A stretch of 64,000 nt of DNA from Proteobacteria bacterium ST_bin11. GTDB lineage: Bacteria; Pseudomonadota; Gammaproteobacteria; Methylococcales; Methylomonadaceae. Position 1 is the stretch's first letter. Each line of letters starts with the position of its first letter. Both the position numbers and the translations under genes were made by a program. The notes beneath the pieces are model-generated. The model ran no database searches. It saw only the letters and a program-made list of their open reading frames with translations, and had not been told where the DNA came from. This document shows, piece after piece, positions 54,571 through 63,956 of the stretch. The DNA lies in assembly GCA_002083615.1 (NCBI GenBank), contig MSXO01000006.1:124001-188000 (forward strand). The letters are read 5' to 3'.

Positions 54571-55668
54571 CTAAGTTGGGAAAACACCGCGAATCACATC
54601 GACGATTAGCTTGACGGTATCGTCGCTGAGATTAGAGCAGATCGGCAAAGAAAAACAGCGCGCCGCCACCGATTCGGTGACAGGCAAGGACAAGCCGGCA
54701 CACTCTTCCTTGAAGACATTTTGCTGATGGAGCGGCACCGGATAATAAACCGCACAGCCGATCTTTTGCTCTTGCAAAGCCTTCATCACCTCGTCGCGAC
54801 GGTCGGATAACAAGGTATATTGATGATAGACATGTTTACCAACGCCATCCTCATGAGGCGTCGTCAACGGCAAATCCGCCATCAGTTCGGAATACAAATG
54901 CGCGGCATGGCGACGGGCTGCATTGTATTGATCGATGCGTTTTAATTTGGCGCGTAACACCACGGCTTGCAACTCGTCCAACCGGCTGTTGTAGCCGATG
55001 ACATCGTGGTAGTAGCGAACATCCGAACCGTGATTACGGTATTGCTTGATCTTCGCTGCAGTCTCGTCTGAATCGGTGGTTACCAAACCGCCGTCGCCGA
55101 AGCAGCCCAGATTTTTACTGGGAAAGAAGCTGAACCCGGCGGCGTTGCCGAAACTACCGGTTTGCTTATCATGCACTGTTGCGCCGAAGGATTGCGCGCA
55201 ATCTTCAATCAATTTCAAACCGTGCTTATCGCAAATCGCTTTGATAGCGGGCAAATCGGCGGGCTGGCCGAATAAATGCACCGGCATTACGGCCTTAGTT
55301 TTGGCGGTAATTGCTTTTTCGATATTGGCCGGGGTGATATTAAAAGTGCCAGGATCGATGTCGACAAATACTGGCTTGGCACCGACATATTTGATCGCTT
55401 CGGCGGTGGCGATAAAGGTAAACGCGCTGGTAATGACTTCATCGCCGGCGCCTATGCCTTCGGCTAATAAAGCCAGATGCAATGCATCGGTACCCGAGGC
55501 ACAGCCAATAGCATGTTTAACACCCAGATAGGCAGCGGCTTCTTTTTCGAAAGCCTGAACATTCGGCCCCAGGATAAACGCGCAGTTGTTAAGGGTTTCT
55601 GTGAAACCGCCGACGATTTCATCTTGAATGTCTGCATATTGCGCTTGCAGATTGACCATGGGGATCAT
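54571..55668 (-). CDS. gnnB: DegT/DnrJ-family sugar aminotransferase (GnnB-like)
   Basis: PLP-dependent aminotransferase of 365 residues. IGCASGTDALHLAL, EDCAQSFGA and FSFFPSKNLGCFGDGG, with the PLP lysine, are typical. Neighbourhood gives the likely substrate: it lies between a Gfo/Idh dehydrogenase and lpxB. In Acidithiobacillus ferrooxidans the GnnA/GnnB pair, linked to lpxA/lpxB, turns UDP-GlcNAc into UDP-GlcNAc3N for lipid A. WbpE/WlbC-type roles in O-antigen synthesis remain possible. Confidence 0.85.
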   Translation of the reverse strand: MIPMVNLQAQYADIQDEIVGGFTETLNNCAFILGPNVQAFEKEAAAYLGVKHAIGCASGTDALHLALLAEGIGAGDEVITSAFTFIATAEAIKYVGAKPVFVDIDPGTFNITPANIEKAITAKTKAVMPVHLFGQPADLPAIKAICDKHGLKLIEDCAQSFGATVHDKQTGSFGNAAGFSFFPSKNLGCFGDGGLVTTDSDETAAKIKQYRNHGSDVRYYHDVIGYNSRLDELQAVVLRAKLKRIDQYNAARRHAAHLYSELMADLPLTTPHEDGVGKHVYHQYTLLSDRRDEVMKALQEQKIGCAVYYPVPLHQQNVFKEECAGLSLPVTESVAARCFSLPICSNLSDDTVKLIVDVIRGVFPT

Positions 55669-55680
55669 AGTGGCAGCTCT

Positions 55681-56619
55681 TTATCGATGTGTTAAGAATT
55701 TAGAGATTTCTATCGCGGTAGCAAGGGCTTTGCGGCCCGCTTCGCCAGGAACCAACGGATTTTCGCCGGTCTTGATGCAATTGACAAAATGTTTAATCTC
55801 ATCAAGCAAGGCATCGCCACTTTCGAATACCGATTCCTCGGTGACGATTTCCGGAATTCCGGGAAACATTTCCTTCTCGCCGGTTCGATGTTTAATCAAA
55901 ACGCGGTTCTGAAAATCAACGGAAATATAGGAACACGGGCGAAACATGCGCATCTTGCGTTCCATTTTCATACTGATACGGCTGGCCGTGACGTTGGCCA
56001 CGCAGCCGTTTTTAAATGTGATACGGGCATTGGCGATGTCGGTACCCTGGGTCAATACTGCCGTACCGCTGGCGTCTATTTTTTCTACTTCCGAATCCAC
56101 CAGCGCCATAATGATATCGATGTCATGAATCATCAGATCTAGCACGACGCTGACATCGTTGGCACGCGGATTAAACGGCGACAAGCGGTGCGACTCGATG
56201 AACAGCGGCTTGTCTTCCATTTTTTCCAAACCGCGCACGGCTGGATTGAAGCGTTCCAAATGCCCAACCTGCAAAATCACGTTTTTTTCCTTCGCGATAG
56301 CGATTAGCTCATCGGCTTCTTCCACGGTCGCCGTAATCGGCTTTTCCACCAAAACGTGGGTGCCGGCAATTAAAAAATCCTTGGACACGCTGTGGTGGTA
56401 GATGGTGGGCACCACGATACTAACCGCGTCTACTTTACCGAGTAATTCGTGATAATCCGTCAAGGCTTGCGCACCGGTTTTTTCGGCAACTTGTTGAGCC
56501 GCCTCGGCATTGATGTCGACCACCGCCACCAATTCGCAATCCTTCAGTGATGCGTATTTTTCCGCATGAAACTTCCCTAAATACCCGGCACCTATCACGG
56601 CACATTTCAGTTTATTCAT
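55681..56619 (-). CDS. gnnA: Gfo/Idh-family NAD-dependent sugar dehydrogenase (GnnA-like)
   Basis: A 312-residue oxidoreductase with Rossmann motif VIGAGYLGKFHAEKYA, the EKP motif (LVEKPIT) and LMIHDIDIIMAL carrying the likely catalytic His. Predicted to oxidise the 3-hydroxyl of UDP-GlcNAc ahead of transamination by the next gene. The start at 56619 is chosen (MNKLKCAVIGAG); an upstream ATG at 56688 adds residues without homology. First gene of the gnnA-gnnB-lpxB unit, 12 bp ahead of gnnB. Confidence 0.83.
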   Translation of the reverse strand: MNKLKCAVIGAGYLGKFHAEKYASLKDCELVAVVDINAEAAQQVAEKTGAQALTDYHELLGKVDAVSIVVPTIYHHSVSKDFLIAGTHVLVEKPITATVEEADELIAIAKEKNVILQVGHLERFNPAVRGLEKMEDKPLFIESHRLSPFNPRANDVSVVLDLMIHDIDIIMALVDSEVEKIDASGTAVLTQGTDIANARITFKNGCVANVTASRISMKMERKMRMFRPCSYISVDFQNRVLIKHRTGEKEMFPGIPEIVTEESVFESGDALLDEIKHFVNCIKTGENPLVPGEAGRKALATAIEISKFLTHR

Positions 56620-56858
56620 AAACGACCTAAGCTTGATTCGCGGATTCCCAGCCTTTGACAGACGCGCGCCGGGCATAAAACCGTTCATTGTAACATTAGA
56701 TTCTGTGTTGAATAAGCCGCACCGTCGCTCGTAAGCAGCTCTTTCAACTCACCAGGCCAATATCCACCAACTTGTAATGCTTACAAAAGCAACTAACCTT
56801 GCCTCATGACTATAACTCCTGAACAAACGTAGTCTTAAGCTTACACCCAGAGACCGAT

Positions 56859-58307
56859 ATGCATCCAAGAAACCAGCTAATAGCTACCGTCCTGATTAGT
56901 CTGGCAGCCCACTCCGACACCCAGGCAACGGTCGCTGACGATGAGCATATTCGTCAGATTGTCAAAGGTGTGCTGCAGGAAAAAGACCAGAAGATCGAAC
57001 AGTTGGAAGCCCGCATCAGGCAACTGGAGCAAGAAAGAAACGCTTCTGTCTCCAGTGCGCCAAACCAAACAGTCACGCCAGCCTTAGAACCGGTCCCCGC
57101 ACCTGTTAAGACCGCCACAAAAGGCAAACCGGAACCGACCGTTGATACCAAATTACAAGCCCTGGACAAAAAAATCGCCGCACTCAAAGAAGCCGCAGAA
57201 GCCAACGGCCTACAGATGAGCGGCTTTTTCGACATTAACGCGAAAACCGGCAATTCCACCGACCAGACCTTCAGTGTCGGCTCGGTGGAATTGGATCTGG
57301 ATTATGTCCACGATGACCACTTTGGTGCCAGCTCGGCCTTGGTCTTATGCGGCAATTCATCGAATGCGGATTATGGCGCCCCCAGCGCGGTATTTTGCGG
57401 CAATAGCGGCCCCGGTGCATTGAGCGGCGGCAGTAGCATGGCCGGCATCGCTGTCGCACTGATTGACTTCCATTCGTTCAATGATCGTATTCCGCCACGG
57501 GGTCGGATTTTTAACAACAAAGGTTTTCATCTCCAAGCCGGGCGTTTCGACTTACCGTTCGGTAACGACTACCAATATTTTGCCAACAAGGACCGCATCA
57601 CTGTTACCGCACCCTTAACCACATCCCGTATGCAAATGGGTGGATACAATGCCGACGGTATTCGCTCCTACGGTACCTGGGATGTCGTTAATTATTCGGT
57701 GTTCTGGACCGATTCGCTCTACGCCAACGACGGCCATACAATCGGCGGCCGGGCGGGTCTGGCCTTGGGGCAAAATACCTATAAGATCCACAACGCCAAC
57801 CCCGAAGGCATAGAAATCGGCGTCTCGCATCTGAGCGAATTAGATGGCGAAAACCAAATCCGCAACACCGTCTATGGTGCAGACCTGAGTATCGGTTACG
57901 GCATGTGGCACTTGCAAAACGAGTTTATGCTGTTGAATGCACATCAACAGGTATTTTTGGATGGCGATGGCAATATTGTGCCTGATCCGGAAAATAGCCC
58001 GTTCGGCAAGGGCCATCAGTTGGGCTATCACTCGACGCTGACTGTGGATTTGGAAAGCCTGATCAAACACCCTGTGATCGCATTTGCGCGCTATAGCCGC
58101 TGGGATCCATCACAGCATTTGGGGCTGGATTTCGACGGCAGTACCGTCGCAATTAACGAACTCGCTATGCTCAGCCTTGGATTTAACTACAAGTTAAACG
58201 ACCATTTACGCATCAAATTTGAGTATAGCGATTCGCTCGGCACGGAAACAGCAGAACGTTACTTCGACAGAAAACTCGGCATCGCCCAAGTCGTCATGTC
58301 TTTCTAA
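56859..58307 (+). CDS. Outer-membrane beta-barrel with N-terminal coiled coil
   Basis: A 482-residue protein with a signal peptide (ending near DTQA-TVA) and a charged coiled coil (about residues 30-65, KDQKIEQLEARIRQLEQE). A Pro-rich linker, a second coiled segment and a barrel follow (MSGFFDINAKTG, VGSVELDLDYVH, LQAGRFDLPFG) ending in Phe. The coiled coil recalls trimeric or peptidoglycan-linked porins. Its stop is 2 bp before a tetraheme cytochrome gene, so barrel and cytochrome are co-produced. A role as cytochrome-holding conduit is inference. Confidence 0.75.
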   Translation: MHPRNQLIATVLISLAAHSDTQATVADDEHIRQIVKGVLQEKDQKIEQLEARIRQLEQERNASVSSAPNQTVTPALEPVPAPVKTATKGKPEPTVDTKLQALDKKIAALKEAAEANGLQMSGFFDINAKTGNSTDQTFSVGSVELDLDYVHDDHFGASSALVLCGNSSNADYGAPSAVFCGNSGPGALSGGSSMAGIAVALIDFHSFNDRIPPRGRIFNNKGFHLQAGRFDLPFGNDYQYFANKDRITVTAPLTTSRMQMGGYNADGIRSYGTWDVVNYSVFWTDSLYANDGHTIGGRAGLALGQNTYKIHNANPEGIEIGVSHLSELDGENQIRNTVYGADLSIGYGMWHLQNEFMLLNAHQQVFLDGDGNIVPDPENSPFGKGHQLGYHSTLTVDLESLIKHPVIAFARYSRWDPSQHLGLDFDGSTVAINELAMLSLGFNYKLNDHLRIKFEYSDSLGTETAERYFDRKLGIAQVVMSF

Positions 58308-58309
58308 TC

Positions 58310-58816
58310 ATGAAGAAACTCCTACAGAAATCCTTACTGGCCAGCATCACCGCCCTTCCTTTGCTGCTGTTCGTTGGCGGCGCGCACACTGCCAACGAAA
58401 ATCCACACCTTGTTTCCAAACAAACACCCCAAGCCGGCTGCGCCGATTGTCATACCGCGACACCGGAAGTAAAGGATGACGGCATTTTACTCACTAAGAA
58501 CCTCACCGCAGATCAAGCGACGTTCAGCAAGGACGGTGTGGCAATGTGTTCCTCGTGCCATAATCCCAACCAAGGCCACAAAGTGGGTTTGAATATTGAC
58601 TTTCCGGTACCCGCCGACTTGCCGCTGAACGAGGAAAACGACATCACCTGCCTGACCTGTCACTATACGCACGGCAAATTGGATAGCGAGCGACCGCAAG
58701 CCAGTCATAGCTTCATGGATAAACTGATGAATGCCGAAAGGCTGAAAAAAAGCTTTTTATTACGCCGTAACAACAGCGACGGCGAGCTCTGTTTAACTTG
58801 TCATAACGTCAATTAA
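58310..58816 (+). CDS. Periplasmic tetraheme cytochrome c
   Basis: A 168-residue protein with a signal peptide (ASITALPLLLFVGGAHT) and four CxxCH haem sites, beginning at Cys44, Cys80, Cys114 and Cys161. Spare histidines (GHKVG, THGK, SHSFM) could serve as second haem ligands. It is small and resembles NapB/NrfB-like multihaem electron carriers only in general plan. Lies between a barrel gene and a HAMP protein gene in one operon. Confidence 0.9.
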   Translation: MKKLLQKSLLASITALPLLLFVGGAHTANENPHLVSKQTPQAGCADCHTATPEVKDDGILLTKNLTADQATFSKDGVAMCSSCHNPNQGHKVGLNIDFPVPADLPLNEENDITCLTCHYTHGKLDSERPQASHSFMDKLMNAERLKKSFLLRRNNSDGELCLTCHNVN

Positions 58817-58827
58817 GGTTCCTGCTA

Positions 58828-59409
58828 ATGAACACTTCCGATTCCAAACGTAGCCGCGTATTTATCAAAAAAGACTTCCAAGGTCGCTTTATCCTTGGCG
58901 CTTTTGCGCTGATATTGCTCGCCGGCTTGTGCTCGGCGCTACTCATTTACTGGATGACCGGCGGCGACTTACAAGCCCAATCCCAATCGGCGCATGCCAA
59001 TATCGTCAATGCCGCAGAACGGCTGGGGATATCGATTTTGATAGGTAACTTGGTCGCCATTTTGGTTGCCGGCGGCATTGCGGTAAGTACCGTGTTGTAT
59101 GCCTCGCATAAAATCGCCGGGCCTTTGTACCGCTTCGAAACTTTGTGCCAAGAAGTAGGCGACGGCAAACTCGATACAGTCACACACTTGCGTGAACACG
59201 ATCAGTTACAGGATTTAGCGTTATCGTTTTCGAACATGGTTGCCAAACTACGCAGCCGCCGCGATCACCGCGCCCGCTTGCTTGCCGAACTTAATCGACA
59301 ACTCGGCCTCTATGCCCTAAACAACGGCGATGCGCTCTCCGAAACTCAACACCACGCGGTCGCCTCAATGGCTGCACTGGTAACCGATTTAGAAAAACTA
59401 GAAAAATAA
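58828..59409 (+). CDS. Two-helix membrane protein with HAMP domain
   Basis: A 193-residue protein with two membrane helices (FILGAFALILLAGLCSALLI and GNLVAILVAGGIAVSTVL) around a short periplasmic loop of about 40 residues. A HAMP domain follows (HKIAGPLYRFETLCQEV, DQLQDLALSFSNM) and a short coiled tail. No kinase, cyclase or methyl-accepting domain is attached. Between a cytochrome gene and a chemoreceptor gene it could link redox state to the receptor. Confidence 0.8.
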   Translation: MNTSDSKRSRVFIKKDFQGRFILGAFALILLAGLCSALLIYWMTGGDLQAQSQSAHANIVNAAERLGISILIGNLVAILVAGGIAVSTVLYASHKIAGPLYRFETLCQEVGDGKLDTVTHLREHDQLQDLALSFSNMVAKLRSRRDHRARLLAELNRQLGLYALNNGDALSETQHHAVASMAALVTDLEKLEK

Positions 59410-59425
59410 CCTTTGTTGAGCCTAT

Positions 59426-61030
59426 ATGTTTAAAAACACCGCAATTAAGTCTTTACTAATCATCATTGCTTCGATTTTAGCAATCGCTAATCTGCTATTT
59501 GTCTTCTCATTGTGGCATGCATTTGAATCCATAGATCAGAGCCTAGTATCAGCCACCACCAAGCAAAATACCTCGAATGCTATGCAACAAGCGCGTTTTC
59601 ACATAACGCAGATCCAAAACTTCCTCACTGATGTGGGGGCCACTCATCGTGAGGAAGGGTACGCAGAAGCGGAGCGCAATTTGGCTGCCGCGATCAGCAG
59701 TCTGGAGCTAGCCGCTAATTCTGAGCCCGATTTTCGTGGCCGCTGCGAATCGTTGAAACAATTAGCGACCAAGATGCACGATACCGGCGTAAAAATGGCT
59801 CAGGATTACATCAAAGTTGGGATTGAGGCCGGCAATATCAAAATGGACGAGTTTGATTTGGATGCCGAAAACCAAAAAAAGGAATTGAACGAGCTAAGCG
59901 AGCAAATCAATCGTGGGCTTGTAAAAGCAAACCTAGAACTCAGGGACTCGTTGGACAACTACAGCTTATCTAGGATGATTTTCGCCATCGGCCTAATGCT
60001 GTTTATGGTGGTCTGTTTGAGCCTACTTTATTTCAAAATAGAACCGCCTTTAACCGCCCTGCAGAAATCACTGCAGCTATTAAAACAAGGCGGCGGCGAT
60101 TTGACCCGGCGGATTCCCCATAGCGGCAGAGACGAGCTAGGCAGCATCGTTACCCAATTCAACGAATTCATAAGCATGCTGCACGGTTTGATGCGCCAAG
60201 TGGCAATGGAATCCGAACAGTTAAGCACCGCTTCGAACCGTTTGAGTCAGATGTCGGAGCGGGTACAGCAGGATATTCTAAAACAACAAATGGGTACCGA
60301 TCAGGTAGCAGCGACGGTTACAGAACTATCCGCCACTGTCAATGAAGTCTCCAACAACACCGCCAATGCCGCGCAAACTGCGCAAAGGAGCAGCGTAGCC
60401 GCCAACAATGGCAAAGCCGTGGTCACCAATACAGTGCACTCGATTCACGCCCTCTCTAACAATATCGACAGAGCCAGCACGGTAATCGGTAATGTCGAAC
60501 AAAATTGCGTGAATGTCAGCTCAGTGCTGGATGTGATTCAAAGTATCGCCGATCAGACCAATTTATTGGCCCTGAATGCCGCGATTGAAGCTGCCAGAGC
60601 CGGTGAACAAGGCCGGGGGTTTGCGGTGGTAGCAGACGAAGTGCGCACACTAGCCAGCCGAACCCAGGATTCCACGCATGAAATTCAAGCCATGATAGAG
60701 CGTTTGCAACAAGGTTCTCGAGAAGCGGTTAAAGCCATGGCGGAAAGTCAGAATCAAGCAAAAGAGACCGTTGAAGTGATCGAAAGCACCGGGGACTTAC
60801 TGGATAATATTTCGAATATGGTGGCGCAAATCTCGGATATGAACACGCATATTTCCAATGCGGTAAAAGAACAAAAGATCGTAGTGGAACACATTAACCA
60901 GAACATCAACTCGATTAATGACGTGACCAGCAACAACTCAAGGGACGCGGAGCAAACCGCTCAGGAAGCCCATCATTTGCAAAAAATCGCCGGTAATTTG
61001 CACACCACGATTTCACAATTCAAGCTCTAA
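59426..61030 (+). CDS. Methyl-accepting chemotaxis protein
   Basis: A 534-residue transmembrane chemoreceptor. N-terminal helix (SLLIIIASILAIANLLFVFS), a helical periplasmic domain of about 150 residues, a second helix (FAIGLMLFMVVCLSLLYF), HAMP, and a cytoplasmic signalling domain. The hairpin tip is conserved (DQTNLLALNAAIEAARAGEQGRGFAVVADEVR). No CheB/R-binding pentapeptide is visible at the C terminus. Linked to cytochrome and HAMP genes, it may sense redox or electron-acceptor signals. Confidence 0.93.
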   Translation: MFKNTAIKSLLIIIASILAIANLLFVFSLWHAFESIDQSLVSATTKQNTSNAMQQARFHITQIQNFLTDVGATHREEGYAEAERNLAAAISSLELAANSEPDFRGRCESLKQLATKMHDTGVKMAQDYIKVGIEAGNIKMDEFDLDAENQKKELNELSEQINRGLVKANLELRDSLDNYSLSRMIFAIGLMLFMVVCLSLLYFKIEPPLTALQKSLQLLKQGGGDLTRRIPHSGRDELGSIVTQFNEFISMLHGLMRQVAMESEQLSTASNRLSQMSERVQQDILKQQMGTDQVAATVTELSATVNEVSNNTANAAQTAQRSSVAANNGKAVVTNTVHSIHALSNNIDRASTVIGNVEQNCVNVSSVLDVIQSIADQTNLLALNAAIEAARAGEQGRGFAVVADEVRTLASRTQDSTHEIQAMIERLQQGSREAVKAMAESQNQAKETVEVIESTGDLLDNISNMVAQISDMNTHISNAVKEQKIVVEHINQNINSINDVTSNNSRDAEQTAQEAHHLQKIAGNLHTTISQFKL

Positions 61031-61040
61031 ACGCCTATCA

Positions 61041-61070
61041 GCTGTTCGTGCCGCAAACGGCACGAACAGC
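61041..61070. terminator. Hairpin between convergent MCP and Uma2 genes
   Basis: A perfect 13-bp stem GCTGTTCGTGCCG / CGGCACGAACAGC with a CAAA loop, 10 bp after the MCP stop. It lacks a T-run but sits between convergent genes. Confidence 0.6.
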
Positions 61071-61073
61071 AAA

Positions 61074-61631
61074 TTACAACTCAAATACCTCCGCCAAAGG
61101 CAGAATCAACTCCGGCAAACTCAAGAGGGGCAAATCTTCTTCAACACCAAATATGTCGGCATTGGCATAGCGGCCGTCCGCGCCCAGGAAAAAACGTTGC
61201 ACGTAATTTTCCAAGGGGTCGATCACCACATATTCCCTCACGCCGGCACGTTCGTAGAGCGCTTTCTTCTCTCGCATATCCTTCAACGCCGTGCTGGGGG
61301 ATAAAACCTCTACGACCAAATCGGGTGCACCGTGTATGGCTTTTTCGCCGATCTGTTCCGGGTTGCAGACCACTAACAAATCCGGTTGCACTACGTCATG
61401 CTCGGAGAGAATTACGTCCACGGGTGCTATGAAAGGTTTGCAAGGCTTGCCTTTCAAAGCGGTTTTTAACTTCGCGGCAATTGTTATCACCACGTTTTGG
61501 TGTTTGATACTCGGCGCGGGGCTCATGTTGTGGGCAACGCCGCCGATCAACTCCCACCGCTCGTCGTCCGGCCAAGCCAGATAGTCGGCGATGCAGGATG
61601 GCTGCGTAGAGGATTGAGGGACGCTATTCAT
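61074..61631 (-). CDS. Uma2-family (DUF820) PD-(D/E)xK protein
   Basis: A 185-residue protein with the Uma2 pattern: YLAWPDDERWELIGGVAHNM, VVQPDLLVV, then GAPDLVVEVLSPST and a KKALYERAGVREYVVIDP block. PDLVVEVLS gives the PD...ExV metal site of a restriction-like nuclease fold. Function of this group, common in cyanobacteria and scattered in other bacteria, is unknown. It lies 9 bp downstream of copA on the same strand. Confidence 0.88.
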   Translation of the reverse strand: MNSVPQSSTQPSCIADYLAWPDDERWELIGGVAHNMSPAPSIKHQNVVITIAAKLKTALKGKPCKPFIAPVDVILSEHDVVQPDLLVVCNPEQIGEKAIHGAPDLVVEVLSPSTALKDMREKKALYERAGVREYVVIDPLENYVQRFFLGADGRYANADIFGVEEDLPLLSLPELILPLAEVFEL

Positions 61632-61640
61632 GTTTGGTGC

Positions 61641-63890
61641 CTAATCATTACCCAGTTTAATCCAGCGCAAACGATTGGCATTGCTAACCACCGTTACCGA
61701 AGACATAGCCATTGCCGCGCCGGCTATCATCGGGTTAAGCAATATGCCAAACAACGGATATAACAAGCCGGCCGCAACGGGGATACCAATGGTGTTATAG
61801 AAAAACGCACCCAACAAGTTTTGTTTGATGTTGGCAACCGTCAACTTCGAAAGCGCCATAGCCTCGGCTACTTTTAACAACGAGCCTTGCAACAACACAA
61901 TATCGGCACTTTCGATAGCCACATCGGTACCCGTGCCGATGGCAAAACCGACATCCGCTTGCGCCAGAGCCGGCGCATCGTTGATACCATCGCCCACCAT
62001 GCCGACAATTTCGCCTTGCTGTTGCAAAGCCTTTACGACAGCGGCTTTATCCTGCGGCAATACTTGCGCACGGACTTCGGCGATACCGGCTTGTGCAGCG
62101 ATAGCTCGCGCCGTGATTTCGTTGTCACCTGTCACCATCAGTACGCGAATACCGCGCTGCCGTAATTGCTGCACCGCTGCGGCAGAATCGGCTTTGATCG
62201 GGTCTGCCACCGACACAATGCCAACCACCGCGTTTTCCACCGCCAAGAACATTGGCGTCTGGCCTTTTGCCGCCAGTTCGGCCATTTTGTCGCGATAACT
62301 GCTCGCGTCGATGCCATGTTCCGCCAGCAACACTTCATTGCCGAATAGACACTGCTGATCGGCAATACGACCAACGATGCCATGACCTGCCACAGCCTGA
62401 AATTTTCTGACCTTATCCAGCGTCAGCTGCTTTTGTTCAGCTGCACTTAGTATCGCTGCGGCCAAGGGGTGTTCGGAACCAGATTCCAGACTGGCGGCGT
62501 ACTGTAACACCTGGGTTTCGTCATGATCGCCAAACGCGATGACCTCAGCCAGACTGGGCTTGCCTGCGGTGACGGTACCGGTCTTATCCAAAATCAGACA
62601 AGTCAGCTTACCCGCGCTTTGCAAAGCTTCGCCCTTGCGGATCAATATACCGATTTGCGCCGCGCGACCGACCGCGACCATCACTGAAATTGGCGTCGCC
62701 AAACCTAAGGCACACGGACAAGCTATCACGAGCACCGTCATTGCTGTGACAAATGCATAACCCAGTGCCGGGTCGGGACCGATGCTTAACCAGATTAAAA
62801 AGGTCAATACCGAGATAGCCACCACTGTGGGGACAAAGACCGCCGAGATTTTATCGGCCAGCTTGGCAATAGCCGGCTTGCTGTTCTGCGCTTGTCGGAC
62901 GCTTTGAATAATCTGCGCCAAAGCCGTGTCTCGACCAATCCGCGTGGCTGTGAAAAGAAAACTGCCTTGCTGATTGATCGTGCCGGCCGCAACACGGGTG
63001 CCCTCCACCTTCTCAACCGGCATCGATTCGCCAGTCAGCATGGATTCGTCGATAGTGGAATGGCCTTCCAACACCAAGCCATCCACAGCAATTTTTTCGC
63101 CGGGTCTGACCCTTAAAGTTTCGCCAAGACCGACTTGCTCGATAGGGATATCGATCTCCTGACCCTCACGTACCACCCGGGCGGTGCGGGGTTGCAAACC
63201 GATCAATGCACGTATCGCCGCCGAGGTTTTACCCCGGGCCCGAGTTTCCAGCGCACTGCCCAGATTGATAAACGCCAAAATCACTGCCGAAGCCTCGAAA
63301 TAGGCATGGGCGGAAAGCGAAGGCAACTGGCTGGAATAATCGATGACAATACACGAATACAACCATGCTGAGCCGGTACCCAGCGCGATCAATGTATCCA
63401 TATTGGCTTGCTTGACCAGCAGTAACTTGAGTGCGCTATGAAAAAAATGCCCGCCGGAATAAAACATCACCGCCAGCGTCAGCAAGGCCACTTCCGACCA
63501 AAACAGCGTGCCGGCAGCACTGCCCATTGCCGGAAACAAGTCCAGATGCGCACCCGCCATCAAAGGCAAACCCAGTGCGCCAGCCGCTACGGCCTTACGC
63601 AATAAAGTGCGATAGCGCTGCTCTTCCTGTCTTTCTTCTTCGCTCGGGTCTTCCAATCCTTCCATCACCGCCGCATCGTAGCCCGCAGACTTCAAGGCCA
63701 GTTTCATGGCTTGAGGGTCTGGATTGCCGCCGACTGTGGCGGAATGATCGGCAAAATTGACGACAACGGAAGCAACCCCCGGTATCGATTGCAATGCGGT
63801 TTCCACCGCACTGACGCAGCCGGCGCAACGCATGCCCAGTATGGAAAGGCGTATGTCCTGTTGCTGATTCGTCGAATGATCTAAAGTCAT
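61641..63890 (-). CDS. copA: Copper-translocating P1B-type ATPase
   Basis: Exports Cu+ from the cytoplasm; 749 residues. One N-terminal metal-binding domain (GMRCAGC, Cys22 and Cys25), about eight membrane helices, the TGES actuator loop (LTGESMPVEK), CPC at 391-393 (IACPCALGLATP), the phosphorylated Asp435 (LDKTGTVTAG), and GDGINDAPALAQADVG. Late-helix residues NTIGIPVAAG and GAAMAMSSVTVVSNA are as in CopA. Methanotrophs need tight copper control for particulate methane monooxygenase, which fits the setting. Confidence 0.96.
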   Translation of the reverse strand: MTLDHSTNQQQDIRLSILGMRCAGCVSAVETALQSIPGVASVVVNFADHSATVGGNPDPQAMKLALKSAGYDAAVMEGLEDPSEEERQEEQRYRTLLRKAVAAGALGLPLMAGAHLDLFPAMGSAAGTLFWSEVALLTLAVMFYSGGHFFHSALKLLLVKQANMDTLIALGTGSAWLYSCIVIDYSSQLPSLSAHAYFEASAVILAFINLGSALETRARGKTSAAIRALIGLQPRTARVVREGQEIDIPIEQVGLGETLRVRPGEKIAVDGLVLEGHSTIDESMLTGESMPVEKVEGTRVAAGTINQQGSFLFTATRIGRDTALAQIIQSVRQAQNSKPAIAKLADKISAVFVPTVVAISVLTFLIWLSIGPDPALGYAFVTAMTVLVIACPCALGLATPISVMVAVGRAAQIGILIRKGEALQSAGKLTCLILDKTGTVTAGKPSLAEVIAFGDHDETQVLQYAASLESGSEHPLAAAILSAAEQKQLTLDKVRKFQAVAGHGIVGRIADQQCLFGNEVLLAEHGIDASSYRDKMAELAAKGQTPMFLAVENAVVGIVSVADPIKADSAAAVQQLRQRGIRVLMVTGDNEITARAIAAQAGIAEVRAQVLPQDKAAVVKALQQQGEIVGMVGDGINDAPALAQADVGFAIGTGTDVAIESADIVLLQGSLLKVAEAMALSKLTVANIKQNLLGAFFYNTIGIPVAAGLLYPLFGILLNPMIAGAAMAMSSVTVVSNANRLRWIKLGND

Positions 63891-63956
63891 GATGAGGATT
63901 CCCGAGCAATACCGTTTTGATCCGCGCCCAAACGCGGCGAGCCGCTGATACAGGCT

